Notes: a model not told the origin generated them from the letters alone. A stretch of DNA of 64,000 bases from Mogibacterium neglectum (GCF_030644205.1 NZ_CP128647.1:186001-250000); one strand, 5' to 3'. Shown: positions 26,940 to 36,670, numbered from the stretch's first letter. Made by a program: numbers and translations.

Positions 26940-27081
26940 TCCTTTAGGACTCGTAGGAAAGTATGTGCGGTTGGCGAATCTTTTCAACGCATCTTAAGAT
27001 GCAGCAGGTAAAAGGCCCTTATAGGGCTAAAACAAACCACCGGCTGAGCCGGTGGTCATGATTGTGCATTCAAAACTTTTG

Positions 27082-27948
27082 CTATAATGATTTTTTACCT
27101 TCGGATATTTTATTTGCAAAAACTATGATTGATATACTGATCAACATCACTGCAACTGACATAATCGTTCCTTCAAGTCCAAAACCCGTGTTGTATGCGA
27201 AGCTATTTGTGACATGCTTAGTGTCGAGAGTAAATATTGAATAGGATGATACTTCACCACTATTTGGAAGACCTAGTAGAATATTCTGATTGAAGTTCCA
27301 GGTTGTGTGACAAGCCATAGCCATCCATATACTATCGAAATAATGAACCATGAGCGCAAATAGTACACCTGTGAGGAATATGTCGAGAAGTGGTAAAAAT
27401 GAAATATGATCATTTCCAAGGTGAAGCGCCATAAAAAACAAAGAAGTCACGAATATCGCCACCCAAGGATTTGGATATCTGTGCAATATCTTCTGATACA
27501 TGAATCCACGGCAGATTAGTTCTTCTGCGGATGATTGAATGAATACCGCAATAAACATTAGGAGGATAGGGAATATCTCGAACTTCGAAAAGCTGAGCTT
27601 AATATCTCCGTGAAGATATGCAGTTAGCGCGCATATACCGTTCATCACAAATCCAGCTGTGAAACCGATCAATAGGTTTTTGATATTGTTCCCGTTCTTG
27701 CGATATTTTAACGTCTCTAGTATGTAGCGATTTGGTTTAATGCATAAAATGGCAATTAGAAAGACAAACCATATGCTCCAAAAAGGTATATATAGTTTAA
27801 ATGTCTCGGTATACGCATCGCTGAACAGTGTGTAATTAATTGGAATAAGCTCTAGTAAACCGCTTGCGACGGTGAGCAAGAAAGTTAGTGCCCAAATCCA
27901 GAGTATATTGTCTCTGAATCCGTATTTCTTTGTGTTATTTTCTGTCAT
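27082..27948 (-). CDS. CPBP-family intramembrane metalloprotease
   Basis: This is a 288-residue polytopic membrane protein of about eight hydrophobic segments. The CPBP motifs are EELICRGF (Glu-Glu...Arg, about 142-149), FMALHLGND (His about 177) and CHTTWNFNQN (His and Asn about 218-225). These are the predicted catalytic Glu and metal/His positions of the Abi/CaaX-type family. It is transcribed on the minus strand toward the IS200 element and away from rubrerythrin, after an AAAGGA site. The function (peptide processing, bacteriocin immunity or protein quality control) is not decided by context. Confidence 0.87.
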   Translation of the reverse strand: MTENNTKKYGFRDNILWIWALTFLLTVASGLLELIPINYTLFSDAYTETFKLYIPFWSIWFVFLIAILCIKPNRYILETLKYRKNGNNIKNLLIGFTAGFVMNGICALTAYLHGDIKLSFSKFEIFPILLMFIAVFIQSSAEELICRGFMYQKILHRYPNPWVAIFVTSLFFMALHLGNDHISFLPLLDIFLTGVLFALMVHYFDSIWMAMACHTTWNFNQNILLGLPNSGEVSSYSIFTLDTKHVTNSFAYNTGFGLEGTIMSVAVMLISISIIVFANKISEGKKSL

Positions 27949-28127
27949 TATTTATATAGAAATCCTTTCTTTTGTCCGTTTCGTTTATCTGTATCTAGTA
28001 TGTATCTCGCATTGTCATACCAAGCACAATATGAAAGATAAGAGATTATACCATATATGATATATGGAAAAGAAAATTTTGCACTTCAAAACGTGCACTT
28101 TCATGAAGAATATTTCATAAAATAATT

Positions 28128-28156
28128 TTGCACAATTGGTTAAATACATGTATAAT
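28128..28156 (+). promoter_or_regulatory. Probable rubrerythrin promoter
   Basis: TATAAT at 28151-28156 preceded by TG. A weak -35 (TTGCAC or TGCACA) lies 16-17 bases upstream. No clear PerR box was found. Confidence 0.45.
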
Positions 28157-28224
28157 TGATTTGAAAGTAAATGCAGATGGTTACTGCATTAGGATTAACA
28201 AAATTTTTTAAGGGGGTAGTTATT

Positions 28225-28770
28225 ATGGCTAAGAACAAATACGCTGGAACACAGACTGAGAAAAACCTAGAAACAGCTTTTGCTGGTGAATCTATGGCTC
28301 GCAACAAGTATACATATTTTGCATCAAAGGCTAAGAAAGAGGGATTTGAGCAGATTGCTGCACTATTTCTCAAGACTGCTGATAATGAGAAGGAGCATGC
28401 AAAACTTTGGTACAAGGAGCTTAATGATGGTGTAGGCGACACCGCATACAATCTCGAGGATGCGGCAAATGGTGAGAATTACGAGTGGACGGATATGTAC
28501 GATGGGTTCGCTAAAACTGCTGAGGAAGAAGGGTTTCCAGAACTAGCAGCTAGATTCCGTTCTGTTGGAGAAGTTGAAAAGCATCACGAAGAGAGATACC
28601 GTGCACTTCTCAAGAATGTAGAAATGAAGGAAGTATTCGAGAAGAGCGAAGTTAAGGTTTGGGAGTGCCGTAACTGCGGACATATCTGTGTAGGAACTAA
28701 GTCTCCAGACGTATGTCCAGTTTGCAATCACCCACAGTCTTTCTTCGAGATTCACGCAGAAAACTATTAA
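28225..28770 (+). CDS. rbr: Rubrerythrin
   Basis: The start is ATG 28225 after AAGGGGGT; an upstream in-frame start lacks a ribosome site. The 181-residue product has a ferritin-like four-helix domain with diiron ligands in AGES (Glu22), NEKEH (Glu55/His58) and EVEKHHE (about 116-122). A C-terminal rubredoxin domain follows with Cys148-x2-Cys151 and Cys164-x2-Cys167. It reduces hydrogen peroxide in the cytoplasm of anaerobes with electrons passed through the rubredoxin centre. A terminator follows, so it is a single-gene unit. Confidence 0.95.
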   Translation: MAKNKYAGTQTEKNLETAFAGESMARNKYTYFASKAKKEGFEQIAALFLKTADNEKEHAKLWYKELNDGVGDTAYNLEDAANGENYEWTDMYDGFAKTAEEEGFPELAARFRSVGEVEKHHEERYRALLKNVEMKEVFEKSEVKVWECRNCGHICVGTKSPDVCPVCNHPQSFFEIHAENY

Positions 28771-28791
28771 GGAGATAGTCCATACGGCATT

Positions 28792-28821
28792 AAAAGGCTT
28801 CGGTTCGCCGAAGCCTTTTTT
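28792..28821 (+). terminator. Rho-independent terminator after rubrerythrin
   Basis: AAAAGGCTTCGG, TTCG tetraloop, CCGAAGCCTTTTTT. A classic strong terminator. Confidence 0.93.
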
Positions 28822-28944
28822 CGTGGTTAATTTAGGGGAATTCAAAGTTTGGCATGAGACAATAGAAGAGTATACTTTTCCTAAATACATCACTATAATT
28901 CGTGAAAGCTGGTCAATTGGAATTAACCAGATGAGAGGAAGCTA

Positions 28945-31900
28945 ATGATTGAAGTACGTGAATTACGAAAAGAATATAAAACTGGTGATTTTATCCAAAA
29001 AGCACTTGATGGAGTTTCTGTAGCATTTCGAGATAACGAATTTGTCGCCGTTCTTGGTCCTTCAGGATCGGGAAAGACTACGCTTCTCAATATACTGGGA
29101 GGTCTAGATACAGCTAATTCTGGCGAAATAATCATTAATGGGATTTCCACTAGAGAGTATAAATCAACAGATTGGGATAAATATAGAAACCATAGAATAG
29201 GATTCGTATTTCAGAGTTATAATTTAATCCCGCACCAAACAGTTAGGGCAAATGTTGAACTTGCGATGGCTCTAACAGGGGTAGAAGCCACAGAGAGGAG
29301 CATAAGAGCGGAGGAGGCACTTGCTGCTGTTGGCTTAAAGGGTCATGAAGACAAGAAGCCGGGACAACTTTCAGGTGGACAAATGCAAAGAGTTGCAATT
29401 GCAAGGGCACTTGTCAATAACCCTGAAATTGTTTTAGCAGATGAACCTACAGGAGCTCTTGATACAGAGACTGGAGTTCAGGTCATGAAACTGCTTCAAG
29501 AAATAGCCAAAGATAGATTAGTCATAATGGTAACCCACAATCCCGCATTGGCTGACCAATATGCAAGTAGAATCATCACTCTTAAGGATGGGAAAATATT
29601 GGAAGATAAAAACCCTGTCATAGAAGAAGAGTTGAAATCAAGTGCAAGATCTAAGGTAGTCCCTGCTGATATTGGAGAAAAAACTTCCATGAGTTTTCGC
29701 ACAGCACTTTCATTATCTTTTTCTAATTTGATGAGTAAGAAGGGAAGAACATTTTTGACTGCATTTGCAGGATCTATAGGGATTATCGGAATAGCAGCTA
29801 TACTAGCCTTATCAAATGGAGTGAATGACTACATTGCTAAGGTAGAGGAAGATACTATGTCATCCTATCCTCTTACGATATCCAAGAATACAGCAGATAT
29901 CTCAAGTATGTTTGCAGGTATGTCAGGGAAATCTAAAGATAACAAGAGTTCAAATGGAGGTAAAGATGATAGTAATGCAAAATCCGAAAGCGAGGAAATA
30001 AAGCAGAATTCGGTGCTGGGTTCCGTATTTGGAAACACTCGTCGTAATGATTTGGTAGCTTTTAAAAAGTTTCTGGATAAAAAGGATAATGCAATTAGAA
30101 AAAATGCTTCTGTTATTACATATAATTACGGTATAACACCACTAATTTATCAAGAAAAAAGTGGTTCAGAACCGATTCAAGTTAATGTTTCAAATGATAT
30201 GGACGCAAATTATGAGAGCTTCGGTATTCAGAATGTATCTCGCACAGGATTCTACGAGATGCTTGACAATGAGAAACTTTTACATGAGCAATATAATGTA
30301 GTATCAGGTAAATGGCCAAAGAATTATGATGAAGCTGTGCTTGTCTTAGATAATGACGGTTCAATCCCAGATTATAGTTTATATCAGCTGGGATATTATG
30401 ACCGAAAAGCATACAATGAAGCTGTAATCAGATATAGACAGACAGGCAGATTGGAGCTAGAGCAACAGAAGCGAACAGCATTTAGATATAAAGATGCTTT
30501 AAGACTTAGATATAGCGTAATCTCGCCGGGTGAAGTATATTCATATAATTCAGCGAGTGGCACGTGGCTCGATCAATCTAAAAGCAAGTCTTTTATGGAA
30601 AGTAAACTGGATAATGGAATTAAGCTTAAAGTTGTAGGAATTATAAAGCCTAACGGTAAATCGAGAACTAGTGCATTACAACCTGGCATAGGTTATCTGC
30701 CATCCTTAACTTCTAAAGTCATTGATAGAATGAAGGGGTCAGAGATAGTTAAACAACAATTGGATAACCCTGATACTGACGTATTTACAGGTAAAACCTT
30801 TGCCTCTCTTAAGAAGTCAAATGGTGCTTTGTTTGATATGAGTAAGCTTTTTAGCGTAAACCAGGCTATGCTTGTGAGTGCATTTAAGTTCGATGCATCC
30901 AAACTACAGAAAGTATTTGGGAGCAGTGCTTTGTCAAATTTGGACTACGCAAAAGCCTTGTCAGATATAGATATGACGAGCATGTCGCAGAGTATGATGA
31001 AAAGTATTATGCAAGAACTTGCAGGCTTTCCGACATATCTACAGCAGCAAAATATTGCGCTATCTCCTGAAGAACAAACGATGATCTTAAGTGAGTCAAG
31101 TCAATTGGTGGCAAAGCTCCTTGCTGGTTATCCTGCATATGCAAATGATTATGCAACAAAGCATCCAGGGGCGACACAGAATGAAATAGTAACAGCTTAT
31201 CTATCTAGTAAGGAAGCTAGGACTGCAGTTTCAAATGCTGCAACTAACATTGCTCAAAAACTTGGAAATAGTGAACTTGGAGTCACAATAGAGAAAGCCC
31301 TAACTAATTATATGCAAAACAGAATGACCAAGATTATTGTTAAATTCATGAATCAGGTGATGATTGCAATGGAGAAACGACTTGGTTCTCAACTTGGAAG
31401 TGGCGTCGCCATGAACAAACAGATGGCTAGAGCATTTAAGAGTGCATTTATGGTAAATCCTGCAGTGTTTGCAAAAGCTTTTTCATTAAATATGGATCAA
31501 ACGCAGATGACAGCATTGTTCTCTCAATTTATGAATACAAGTTTGGTTACATATGACTCGAATCTTAAGAAGATTGGATATGCCGATAAATCTAATCCTG
31601 AATCAATATCAATATATACAAGTAACTTCGAGCATAAGGATAAAGTTATCGCAGGTATCGACAATTACAATGCGCGCATGAAGAAAACAGGGCACAAGTC
31701 GCGAGTGATTACATATTCAGATATCATGGGGACGCTACTATCATCAGTTACAGATATCATAAATATGATAAGCTATGTATTAGTTGCGTTCGTCAGTGTA
31801 TCACTTATTGTAAGTTCGATAATGATTGGAATAATTACGTACATTTCAGTACTCGAACGCAAGAAAGAAATAGGTATCTTGCGTGCAATGGGCGCTTCAA

Positions 31901-32169
31901 AACGAAACATTGCAAATATATTCAATGCTGAAACTTTCATTGAGGGCTTAATGTCCGGTGTATTTGCAATAATGTTCGTATATATCGTGAGTATTCCGGT
32001 AAATGTTATAGTGCTAGCTAAATTTAATGTTGAGAGCATTATGCGCCTACCTTTTAAATCTGCAATTGTATTAATTGGGATCTCAGTATTATTGACATAC
32101 ATAGCAGGTTTGATTCCAGCTAGCAAAGCGGCAAAGAGAAATCCGGTTGATGCGTTGCGAAGTGAATAG
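28945..32169 (+). CDS. Fused ABC transporter: ATPase plus FtsX-type permease
   Basis: It encodes 1074 residues. The N-terminal 220 are a MacB/LolD-type ATPase: Walker A GPSGSGKTT (38-46), Q90, LSGGQ (142-146), Walker B DE at 166-167 and H-loop His198. A linker leads to the first membrane helix (about 268-290). A large ~650-residue extracytoplasmic region follows, then three C-terminal helices with the FtsX signature (EIGILRAMGASKRNI; KAAKRNPVDALRSE end). Type VII ABC proteins of this kind usually move lipoproteins or peptides, or work mechanically on cell-wall enzymes, rather than import. It may act on the lipoproteins encoded just downstream. Confidence 0.9.
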   Translation: MIEVRELRKEYKTGDFIQKALDGVSVAFRDNEFVAVLGPSGSGKTTLLNILGGLDTANSGEIIINGISTREYKSTDWDKYRNHRIGFVFQSYNLIPHQTVRANVELAMALTGVEATERSIRAEEALAAVGLKGHEDKKPGQLSGGQMQRVAIARALVNNPEIVLADEPTGALDTETGVQVMKLLQEIAKDRLVIMVTHNPALADQYASRIITLKDGKILEDKNPVIEEELKSSARSKVVPADIGEKTSMSFRTALSLSFSNLMSKKGRTFLTAFAGSIGIIGIAAILALSNGVNDYIAKVEEDTMSSYPLTISKNTADISSMFAGMSGKSKDNKSSNGGKDDSNAKSESEEIKQNSVLGSVFGNTRRNDLVAFKKFLDKKDNAIRKNASVITYNYGITPLIYQEKSGSEPIQVNVSNDMDANYESFGIQNVSRTGFYEMLDNEKLLHEQYNVVSGKWPKNYDEAVLVLDNDGSIPDYSLYQLGYYDRKAYNEAVIRYRQTGRLELEQQKRTAFRYKDALRLRYSVISPGEVYSYNSASGTWLDQSKSKSFMESKLDNGIKLKVVGIIKPNGKSRTSALQPGIGYLPSLTSKVIDRMKGSEIVKQQLDNPDTDVFTGKTFASLKKSNGALFDMSKLFSVNQAMLVSAFKFDASKLQKVFGSSALSNLDYAKALSDIDMTSMSQSMMKSIMQELAGFPTYLQQQNIALSPEEQTMILSESSQLVAKLLAGYPAYANDYATKHPGATQNEIVTAYLSSKEARTAVSNAATNIAQKLGNSELGVTIEKALTNYMQNRMTKIIVKFMNQVMIAMEKRLGSQLGSGVAMNKQMARAFKSAFMVNPAVFAKAFSLNMDQTQMTALFSQFMNTSLVTYDSNLKKIGYADKSNPESISIYTSNFEHKDKVIAGIDNYNARMKKTGHKSRVITYSDIMGTLLSSVTDIINMISYVLVAFVSVSLIVSSIMIGIITYISVLERKKEIGILRAMGASKRNIANIFNAETFIEGLMSGVFAIMFVYIVSIPVNVIVLAKFNVESIMRLPFKSAIVLIGISVLLTYIAGLIPASKAAKRNPVDALRSE

Positions 32170-32345
32170 TTTCAACGTATAAACTATTTTTTTATCACAA
32201 AAATAGTTTAAAAAATACATGCTATAGATTATGTAACAGTAACATTTATCACTTGCGATTGTTGATTTGTTGTGATGTATCAAAAAATATATTACGATAA
32301 TAGATATACTATATATGAGGATACTTAAAAAAGAGGAGGTAAAAT

Positions 32346-33128
32346 ATGGCAGATTACAGAAAAAGAATAGTCATATTGGTTATCGGCTTGGTGGTCCTAG
32401 TTGGTCTTGCAGGCTGTGGGAAAAAAGGAGAATATAGCAGTTTATCTGAAGAAGAAAGAATAGACAAGGGATTAGATGCGTTTGAGCATTTGAAAAATGG
32501 TAAGATCCAGATAAAGGGTCATTCCAAGTATAATATAAAGGCACCAAAAGACGGTCAGAAGTCGGAAGGTGAAGTAAATAGAAGTTTCACAGGAGATTTC
32601 GAGACGAGTCCAGAGCATATTCTAGGAATTTATGATGATGGAAAAAATAAATTTGAATATTATCACGATGCAGTTTCGGAATTTTCAAAGACTAAAAGCG
32701 ACACTGAATGGTATAACGATACAGATAGCATGAAAAAATACCGTTATAAACAACCAAATGGAATAAACAGAGTGGCTATAGAATTTCTCAGATCTAAGAA
32801 AAAAGATATCAAGGTTACAGATGATAAAGATAGCTATACACTTCATTATGAAACTGATGACGTAAAACAGCTAGGTGCAAATGGTGATTTTCTCGTTGGG
32901 GGAAGCTATAATGGCCCTGTTTTTCACGATGATGATTCAGATGCAAAGGTAAAGATAGACCTTAAAATTTCAAAAGAAGAGTTTAAGCCTTTATCGATAA
33001 AATATACTTGTGAGCAAGATAACAGTGACATTTCGTTAAAATTTAAAGCTATGGTAAAATATTCTAAGCAGAATTCAGGTGTAAGAGTGAAAGTTCCAAG
33101 AGGTATTGATACAGCTAAAAGCAGATAG
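32346..33128 (+). CDS. Lipoprotein A1 of a duplicated pair
   Basis: It encodes 260 residues starting after AAGAGGAGG. A signal peptide ends in lipobox LAGC (Cys24). The mature part is lysine-rich and beta-rich, with a landmark FLRSKKKDIKVTDDKDSYTLHYETDDV and an end KYSKQNSGVRVKVPRGID. It resembles LppX/DUF6612-like lipoproteins in style only; the family is not firmly recognised. It is paralogous to 34093-34905 (same landmarks) and is followed after 14 bases by gene B1. Confidence 0.75.
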   Translation: MADYRKRIVILVIGLVVLVGLAGCGKKGEYSSLSEEERIDKGLDAFEHLKNGKIQIKGHSKYNIKAPKDGQKSEGEVNRSFTGDFETSPEHILGIYDDGKNKFEYYHDAVSEFSKTKSDTEWYNDTDSMKKYRYKQPNGINRVAIEFLRSKKKDIKVTDDKDSYTLHYETDDVKQLGANGDFLVGGSYNGPVFHDDDSDAKVKIDLKISKEEFKPLSIKYTCEQDNSDISLKFKAMVKYSKQNSGVRVKVPRGIDTAKSR

Positions 33129-33142
33129 GAGGAGAGAGTATA

Positions 33143-33988
33143 ATGAACAAGAAACAAAAATTAGGTTTGGTAGTATTGGCTTTTATTTTGAGCTTTTCCC
33201 TCATGTCTTTCAAAAAGAGTGCGAAAGCCGATGTAAATACTTTTGTCGAAAAACTACGTAATGCTGAAAGTTTAGAGTATGAAGTTATTGCTTATAATAA
33301 GAATGATGCTTCTAATAAGTATGCAAAAAAATTTGGCTCGGATACAATTATTAGACAAGGGCAGATTCAGTTTAATCCACAGGTTTACAGCGAATACACA
33401 TTAAGCGGTTATGGCAGTTTTAGTGATAACGACGAAATTGAAAAAGCGAAGCGTACATTTGCAATTGTTGATAATTTAAACAGCTATGCGAGAATCTATT
33501 CCTCGGAACCTAAAGTTGGTTATAAGGGGTTTTCTGCTATAAAGGATAAAGGGTGGATATGGATAGATAAGGATGACCTAGAAGCTCCAGAAGTTGGTCG
33601 AAATGAAGAGATACTTAAGCTTTATGAGAAATATGCCGATAAGTTTAAGAGGACAGAGGATGATAATTATATCTATCTCGATTATAAGGGTGATGTAACG
33701 AAAGATTTTGATCAGGTTGGCAAAGCGCAAACAACTTTTATAGATAATAAGGTGTTTAAAGAAGGTAAATCTTATATTTATTCAGTAAAACTGCGCATAC
33801 ATTTGGTAATTGAGAAGAAAGATAAGATTACTGGAGAGAAAATGGTGCCAAGTGAAGCCCGTATCCAAATCAAAGCAAAAGGAAAAACCGACGGAAGTGT
33901 AGCGAAGCTATCGAATGAGGACAACTTTATTGCTTCTTACCGTGATATAAATAAGGTAAAGAGCATTGAAAAGCCTGCAGGAATTTAA
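33143..33988 (+). CDS. Secreted protein B1 of a duplicated pair, lacking the lipobox Cys
   Basis: It encodes 281 residues starting after AGGAGAGAG. The hydrophobic N-terminal helix (8-22) is followed by MSFKKSAKADV. The paralogue B2 (34921) has SSCGQSSGDV at the same place, so the lipidation Cys is Phe here. The mature parts align well (KLRNAESLEYEVI versus KVKEIKNLEYETI; YADKFKRTEDDNYIYLDYKGDVTK versus YADKFKQTEDDYYFYLDYKGDVTK). B1 is thus probably secreted or held by an uncleaved helix rather than lipid-anchored. The function is unknown. Confidence 0.75.
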   Translation: MNKKQKLGLVVLAFILSFSLMSFKKSAKADVNTFVEKLRNAESLEYEVIAYNKNDASNKYAKKFGSDTIIRQGQIQFNPQVYSEYTLSGYGSFSDNDEIEKAKRTFAIVDNLNSYARIYSSEPKVGYKGFSAIKDKGWIWIDKDDLEAPEVGRNEEILKLYEKYADKFKRTEDDNYIYLDYKGDVTKDFDQVGKAQTTFIDNKVFKEGKSYIYSVKLRIHLVIEKKDKITGEKMVPSEARIQIKAKGKTDGSVAKLSNEDNFIASYRDINKVKSIEKPAGI

Positions 33989-34092
33989 ATTACATATAAT
34001 CATTTAAAAATGTGAGACTTGCGATATTATATAATTTAATTGCTGCACAGGTAACATATGTAAGAAGAGATTTTACAAAGAGGAGATAAAAT

Positions 34093-34905
34093 ATGACAAG
34101 TCACGGAAAAAGAATAGTCATATTGGTTATCAGCTTGGTCTCTTTAATTGGTCTTGTTGGATGCGGTCAGTCCAGCGACAAGCAGGATAATAACAAAAAG
34201 CTAACCAAAGAAGAAAAGATTAATAAGGGATTAGATGCTTTTTACAATATGAGAAATGGAAAAATTCATATAGATAGCAAACTCCATTATGTCAACAATA
34301 GACTCAAAGACGGAGATGAAGGAGAAAAAGATCTTAATAATACAGTTGATGCATCTTTTGAAATGGGACCTTTATTGGTCCGTGGGAAGATAAAACAATC
34401 TATACGTGGGAAGGTAAAGCAAGTTAAGGGTAGTATGGAGTACTATGGAACTGACCTGGAAGAGTATAGAAAAGAAGATAAAGATAAGAATTGGAAACAG
34501 AAAATTTATGCAGGCAATAGACACAAGTTGCCAGTGGGATTCAACAAAGAGTTAATTGATATTCTAAGGACAAAGAAAAAAGATATAACTGTTACTCAGA
34601 ATAAAAACAGTTATACACTTCACTTCGAGACAGATGACGTGAAATTCTTAAGTGCAAATAGCGATATTTTCTTTGGTGCAGTATACACTACGTTTTACGT
34701 TAATGATTTAGATGAAAGTGGAAAAGCAACTGTTGATTTAACTGTTTCTAAGGATGGGTCTAAACCAATATCGATTAGGTATTCTGGTAATACTGTGAGT
34801 AACCTTGGCAGTAAAAATTTCAGAAGTACGGTTAAATATTCAAAACAGAATACAGGTGTCCGTGTTAACGAACCTAAGGGCATTGATAAGGCTAAAGGTA
34901 TTTAG
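34093..34905 (+). CDS. Lipoprotein A2 of a duplicated pair
   Basis: It encodes 270 residues starting after AAAGAGGAG, the same leader context as A1. The lipobox is LVGC (Cys24). Shared landmarks with A1 are EEKINKGLDAFYNMRNGKI, LRTKKKDITVTQNKNSYTLHF, ETDDVK and KYSKQNTGVRVNEPKGID. An unmatched lysine-rich insertion occurs around residues 95-115. It probably sits on the outer face of the membrane. Gene B2 follows after 15 bases. The 105-base gap before A2 shows no terminator, so the four genes may form one operon. Confidence 0.75.
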   Translation: MTSHGKRIVILVISLVSLIGLVGCGQSSDKQDNNKKLTKEEKINKGLDAFYNMRNGKIHIDSKLHYVNNRLKDGDEGEKDLNNTVDASFEMGPLLVRGKIKQSIRGKVKQVKGSMEYYGTDLEEYRKEDKDKNWKQKIYAGNRHKLPVGFNKELIDILRTKKKDITVTQNKNSYTLHFETDDVKFLSANSDIFFGAVYTTFYVNDLDESGKATVDLTVSKDGSKPISIRYSGNTVSNLGSKNFRSTVKYSKQNTGVRVNEPKGIDKAKGI

Positions 34906-34920
34906 GGAAGGGGCAATAAG

Positions 34921-35781
34921 ATGAGACAGAAACGAAATATAGTTTTGATAATACTTGCCATGATTATGGTTCTGTCCCTATCCTCTTGTGGCCAGAGCAG
35001 TGGTGATGTGAAAACATTTGTTAAGAAAGTTAAAGAGATAAAGAACTTGGAGTATGAGACGATCGTCTATAGAAGATATATTGTTTCTAATGGAGCAACT
35101 AAAGGTTTCAAGGGAGAGACTCGTATTAGACAAGGTAAAATACAGCTTGATCCACAGATTTTCAGTGAGTATTATATGGGTGGTTCTAGTCAATCTTATG
35201 ATGTTGAGACGACTGAAAAGAGCCTATTGAGGTTTGGAAGCACGGATTACTTGAATATCGATTATAAGGTATATTCCCCAAATCCAAAGGAAGTTTATGC
35301 GGCAACAAAGTTATCATCTAAAAACTATGCATGGGAATGGAAGAAATCAAAGGAAATAAGTAGTCCTGAGTTAGGTATCAAAACGTCGTTCTTAGATGTG
35401 TATGAACATTATGCAGACAAGTTTAAACAGACAGAGGACGACTACTACTTCTACCTGGATTATAAGGGAGATGTGACTAAAAATCTCAACCAAATTGGTA
35501 AGATGCAGAGAGCAATCATACCTAAGAGCAATTTCTTTACAAAAGGTAAATCTGCGATACAATCATGTAAGCTGGAGATTCATCTAGTAATGAAAAAGGG
35601 AAAAGGTGGTCCAACTCCATGTGAAGCTAAGATTAAGATTACCACTAAGTTAAAAGATGCTTCTTCTGGAGTTACAGTAGACAACGAGGATAATTTCCAG
35701 GCTTTCTATCGCGATATCAATGAAGTGAATAAAATCAAGAAACCTTACGGATTTGATGCGAGCAATGTGAAGAAATCTTAA
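34921..35781 (+). CDS. Lipoprotein B2 of a duplicated pair
   Basis: It encodes 286 residues with a clear lipobox LSSC (Cys23). It is paralogous to B1 across its length (RIRQGKIQLDPQIFSEY versus IIRQGQIQFNPQVYSEY). A starting AGGGAAGGGG site lies 15 bases after A2. B2 ends the A1-B1-A2-B2 series and is followed by a terminator at 35860. A membrane-attached extracytoplasmic role is likely; no enzyme motif is visible. Confidence 0.78.
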   Translation: MRQKRNIVLIILAMIMVLSLSSCGQSSGDVKTFVKKVKEIKNLEYETIVYRRYIVSNGATKGFKGETRIRQGKIQLDPQIFSEYYMGGSSQSYDVETTEKSLLRFGSTDYLNIDYKVYSPNPKEVYAATKLSSKNYAWEWKKSKEISSPELGIKTSFLDVYEHYADKFKQTEDDYYFYLDYKGDVTKNLNQIGKMQRAIIPKSNFFTKGKSAIQSCKLEIHLVMKKGKGGPTPCEAKIKITTKLKDASSGVTVDNEDNFQAFYRDINEVNKIKKPYGFDASNVKKS

Positions 35782-35859
35782 TTTTAGAACCACCTGCTAA
35801 TGGTACATGACATAACTAGATTATGAAAAAAATGGACTAAAACCAAACAATTAAATGAG

Positions 35860-35887
35860 AAAGCCTGCGCGTGAGCGCGGGCTTTTT
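35860..35887 (+). terminator. Rho-independent terminator
   Basis: AAAGCC-T-GCGC, GTGA loop, GCGC-G-GGCTTT followed by TT. It closes the lipoprotein operon. Confidence 0.88.
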
Positions 35888-36032
35888 GTGTGGGGAAATT
35901 TGAAAATGCAATATAGTAAGTATCTGATATTTTGCAAAATCTTTTTCCTCCAACCTTCACAGTTTATCGAGGATTATCGAGTACAATGTAGCCATAATTC
36001 ATTGGAGATATAAAGATATTTGGAGGATATAG

Positions 36033-36605
36033 ATGAAAATTTACGAAGGGCTAAAGCTTAGAAGGAGCTACTACCAACTTAACAAAGAACTGCCGGTGAG
36101 TACGGATGAGATTCATGCACTTATAAATGAAGTGACGGAGCTAGTGCCTGATGCGTTTAACATGAAAAGTGCACGCGTAGTGGTTGCTCTTGGTGATAAA
36201 CAGGATGAGTTGTGGAACGGTATTTATGATGTGTTTGACGGCAAAGTTGCAAGAGAGAAGGTCGATGGATTTAAGGCTGCGGCAGGGACTATTCTGTATT
36301 TCTACGATGAAGATGTAGTGCGTGGATTACAAGAGAAGTTTGCAGCATATGCTGAGAATTTCCCAGTATGGGCAAATCAGGCAAATGGCATGCTTCAGAT
36401 TAATATCTGGAGCGCTTTGCGTGAACTCGGTGTTGGTGCAAATATTCAGCACTATAATCCAGTGATTGATGATTTTGTGCACGATATGTTCGGACTGCCA
36501 GAGAACTGGAAGCTAGTCGCACAGATGCCGTTTGGTGGAATAGTGACAGAACCAGCGTCAAAGGATAAAGAGAATATAGCTGAAAGAGTTAAGTTATATG
36601 AATAG
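36033..36605 (+). CDS. Nitroreductase-family FMN oxidoreductase
   Basis: It encodes 190 residues starting after TGGAGGATATAG. Family features are LKLRRSYYQLNKELPVS at the N-terminus (FMN phosphate contacts), a central WANQANGMLQINIWSALRELGVG helix and the GLPENWKLVAQMPFGG motif that closes over the flavin. It matches the HBN1-like subgroup of oxidoreductases. It is likely a dimeric NAD(P)H-dependent reductase in the cytoplasm; the natural substrate is unknown. It stands alone between two terminators. Confidence 0.88.
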   Translation: MKIYEGLKLRRSYYQLNKELPVSTDEIHALINEVTELVPDAFNMKSARVVVALGDKQDELWNGIYDVFDGKVAREKVDGFKAAAGTILYFYDEDVVRGLQEKFAAYAENFPVWANQANGMLQINIWSALRELGVGANIQHYNPVIDDFVHDMFGLPENWKLVAQMPFGGIVTEPASKDKENIAERVKLYE

Positions 36606-36646
36606 GTAACTTAAATATAAATCCATTAGAGTAAAAGGAACCACGG

Positions 36647-36670
36647 GAATCGCTCTGTGATTCTTTTTTT
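36647..36670 (+). terminator. Short rho-independent terminator
   Basis: GAATCG, 5-base loop, TGATTC (one G-T pair) followed by a long T-run. The 266-base gap between the nitroreductase and padR otherwise holds only AT-rich sequence and the padR promoter. Confidence 0.6.

Larger units (their letters stand above)
26330..27062 (+). mobile_element. IS200-like element (IS200/IS605 family), apparently intact
   Basis: A single Y1 transposase gene lies between subterminal hairpins and has no tnpB. The left-end hairpin is CACCGGC-TAT-GCCGGTG (26364-26380). The right-end hairpin is ACCACCGGC-TGA-GCCGGTGGT (27036-27056). As usual for this family there are no terminal inverted repeats, so the exact cleavage points are uncertain and the ends given are approximate. 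The element sits between the flavodoxin terminator and the convergent CPBP gene. Confidence 0.82.

Noticed and set aside
32181-32213. Terminator after the fused ABC gene
   Set aside because: AAACTATTTTT/AAAAATAGTTT is a perfect inverted repeat, but it is all AT and is followed by As on this strand, so termination is doubtful.
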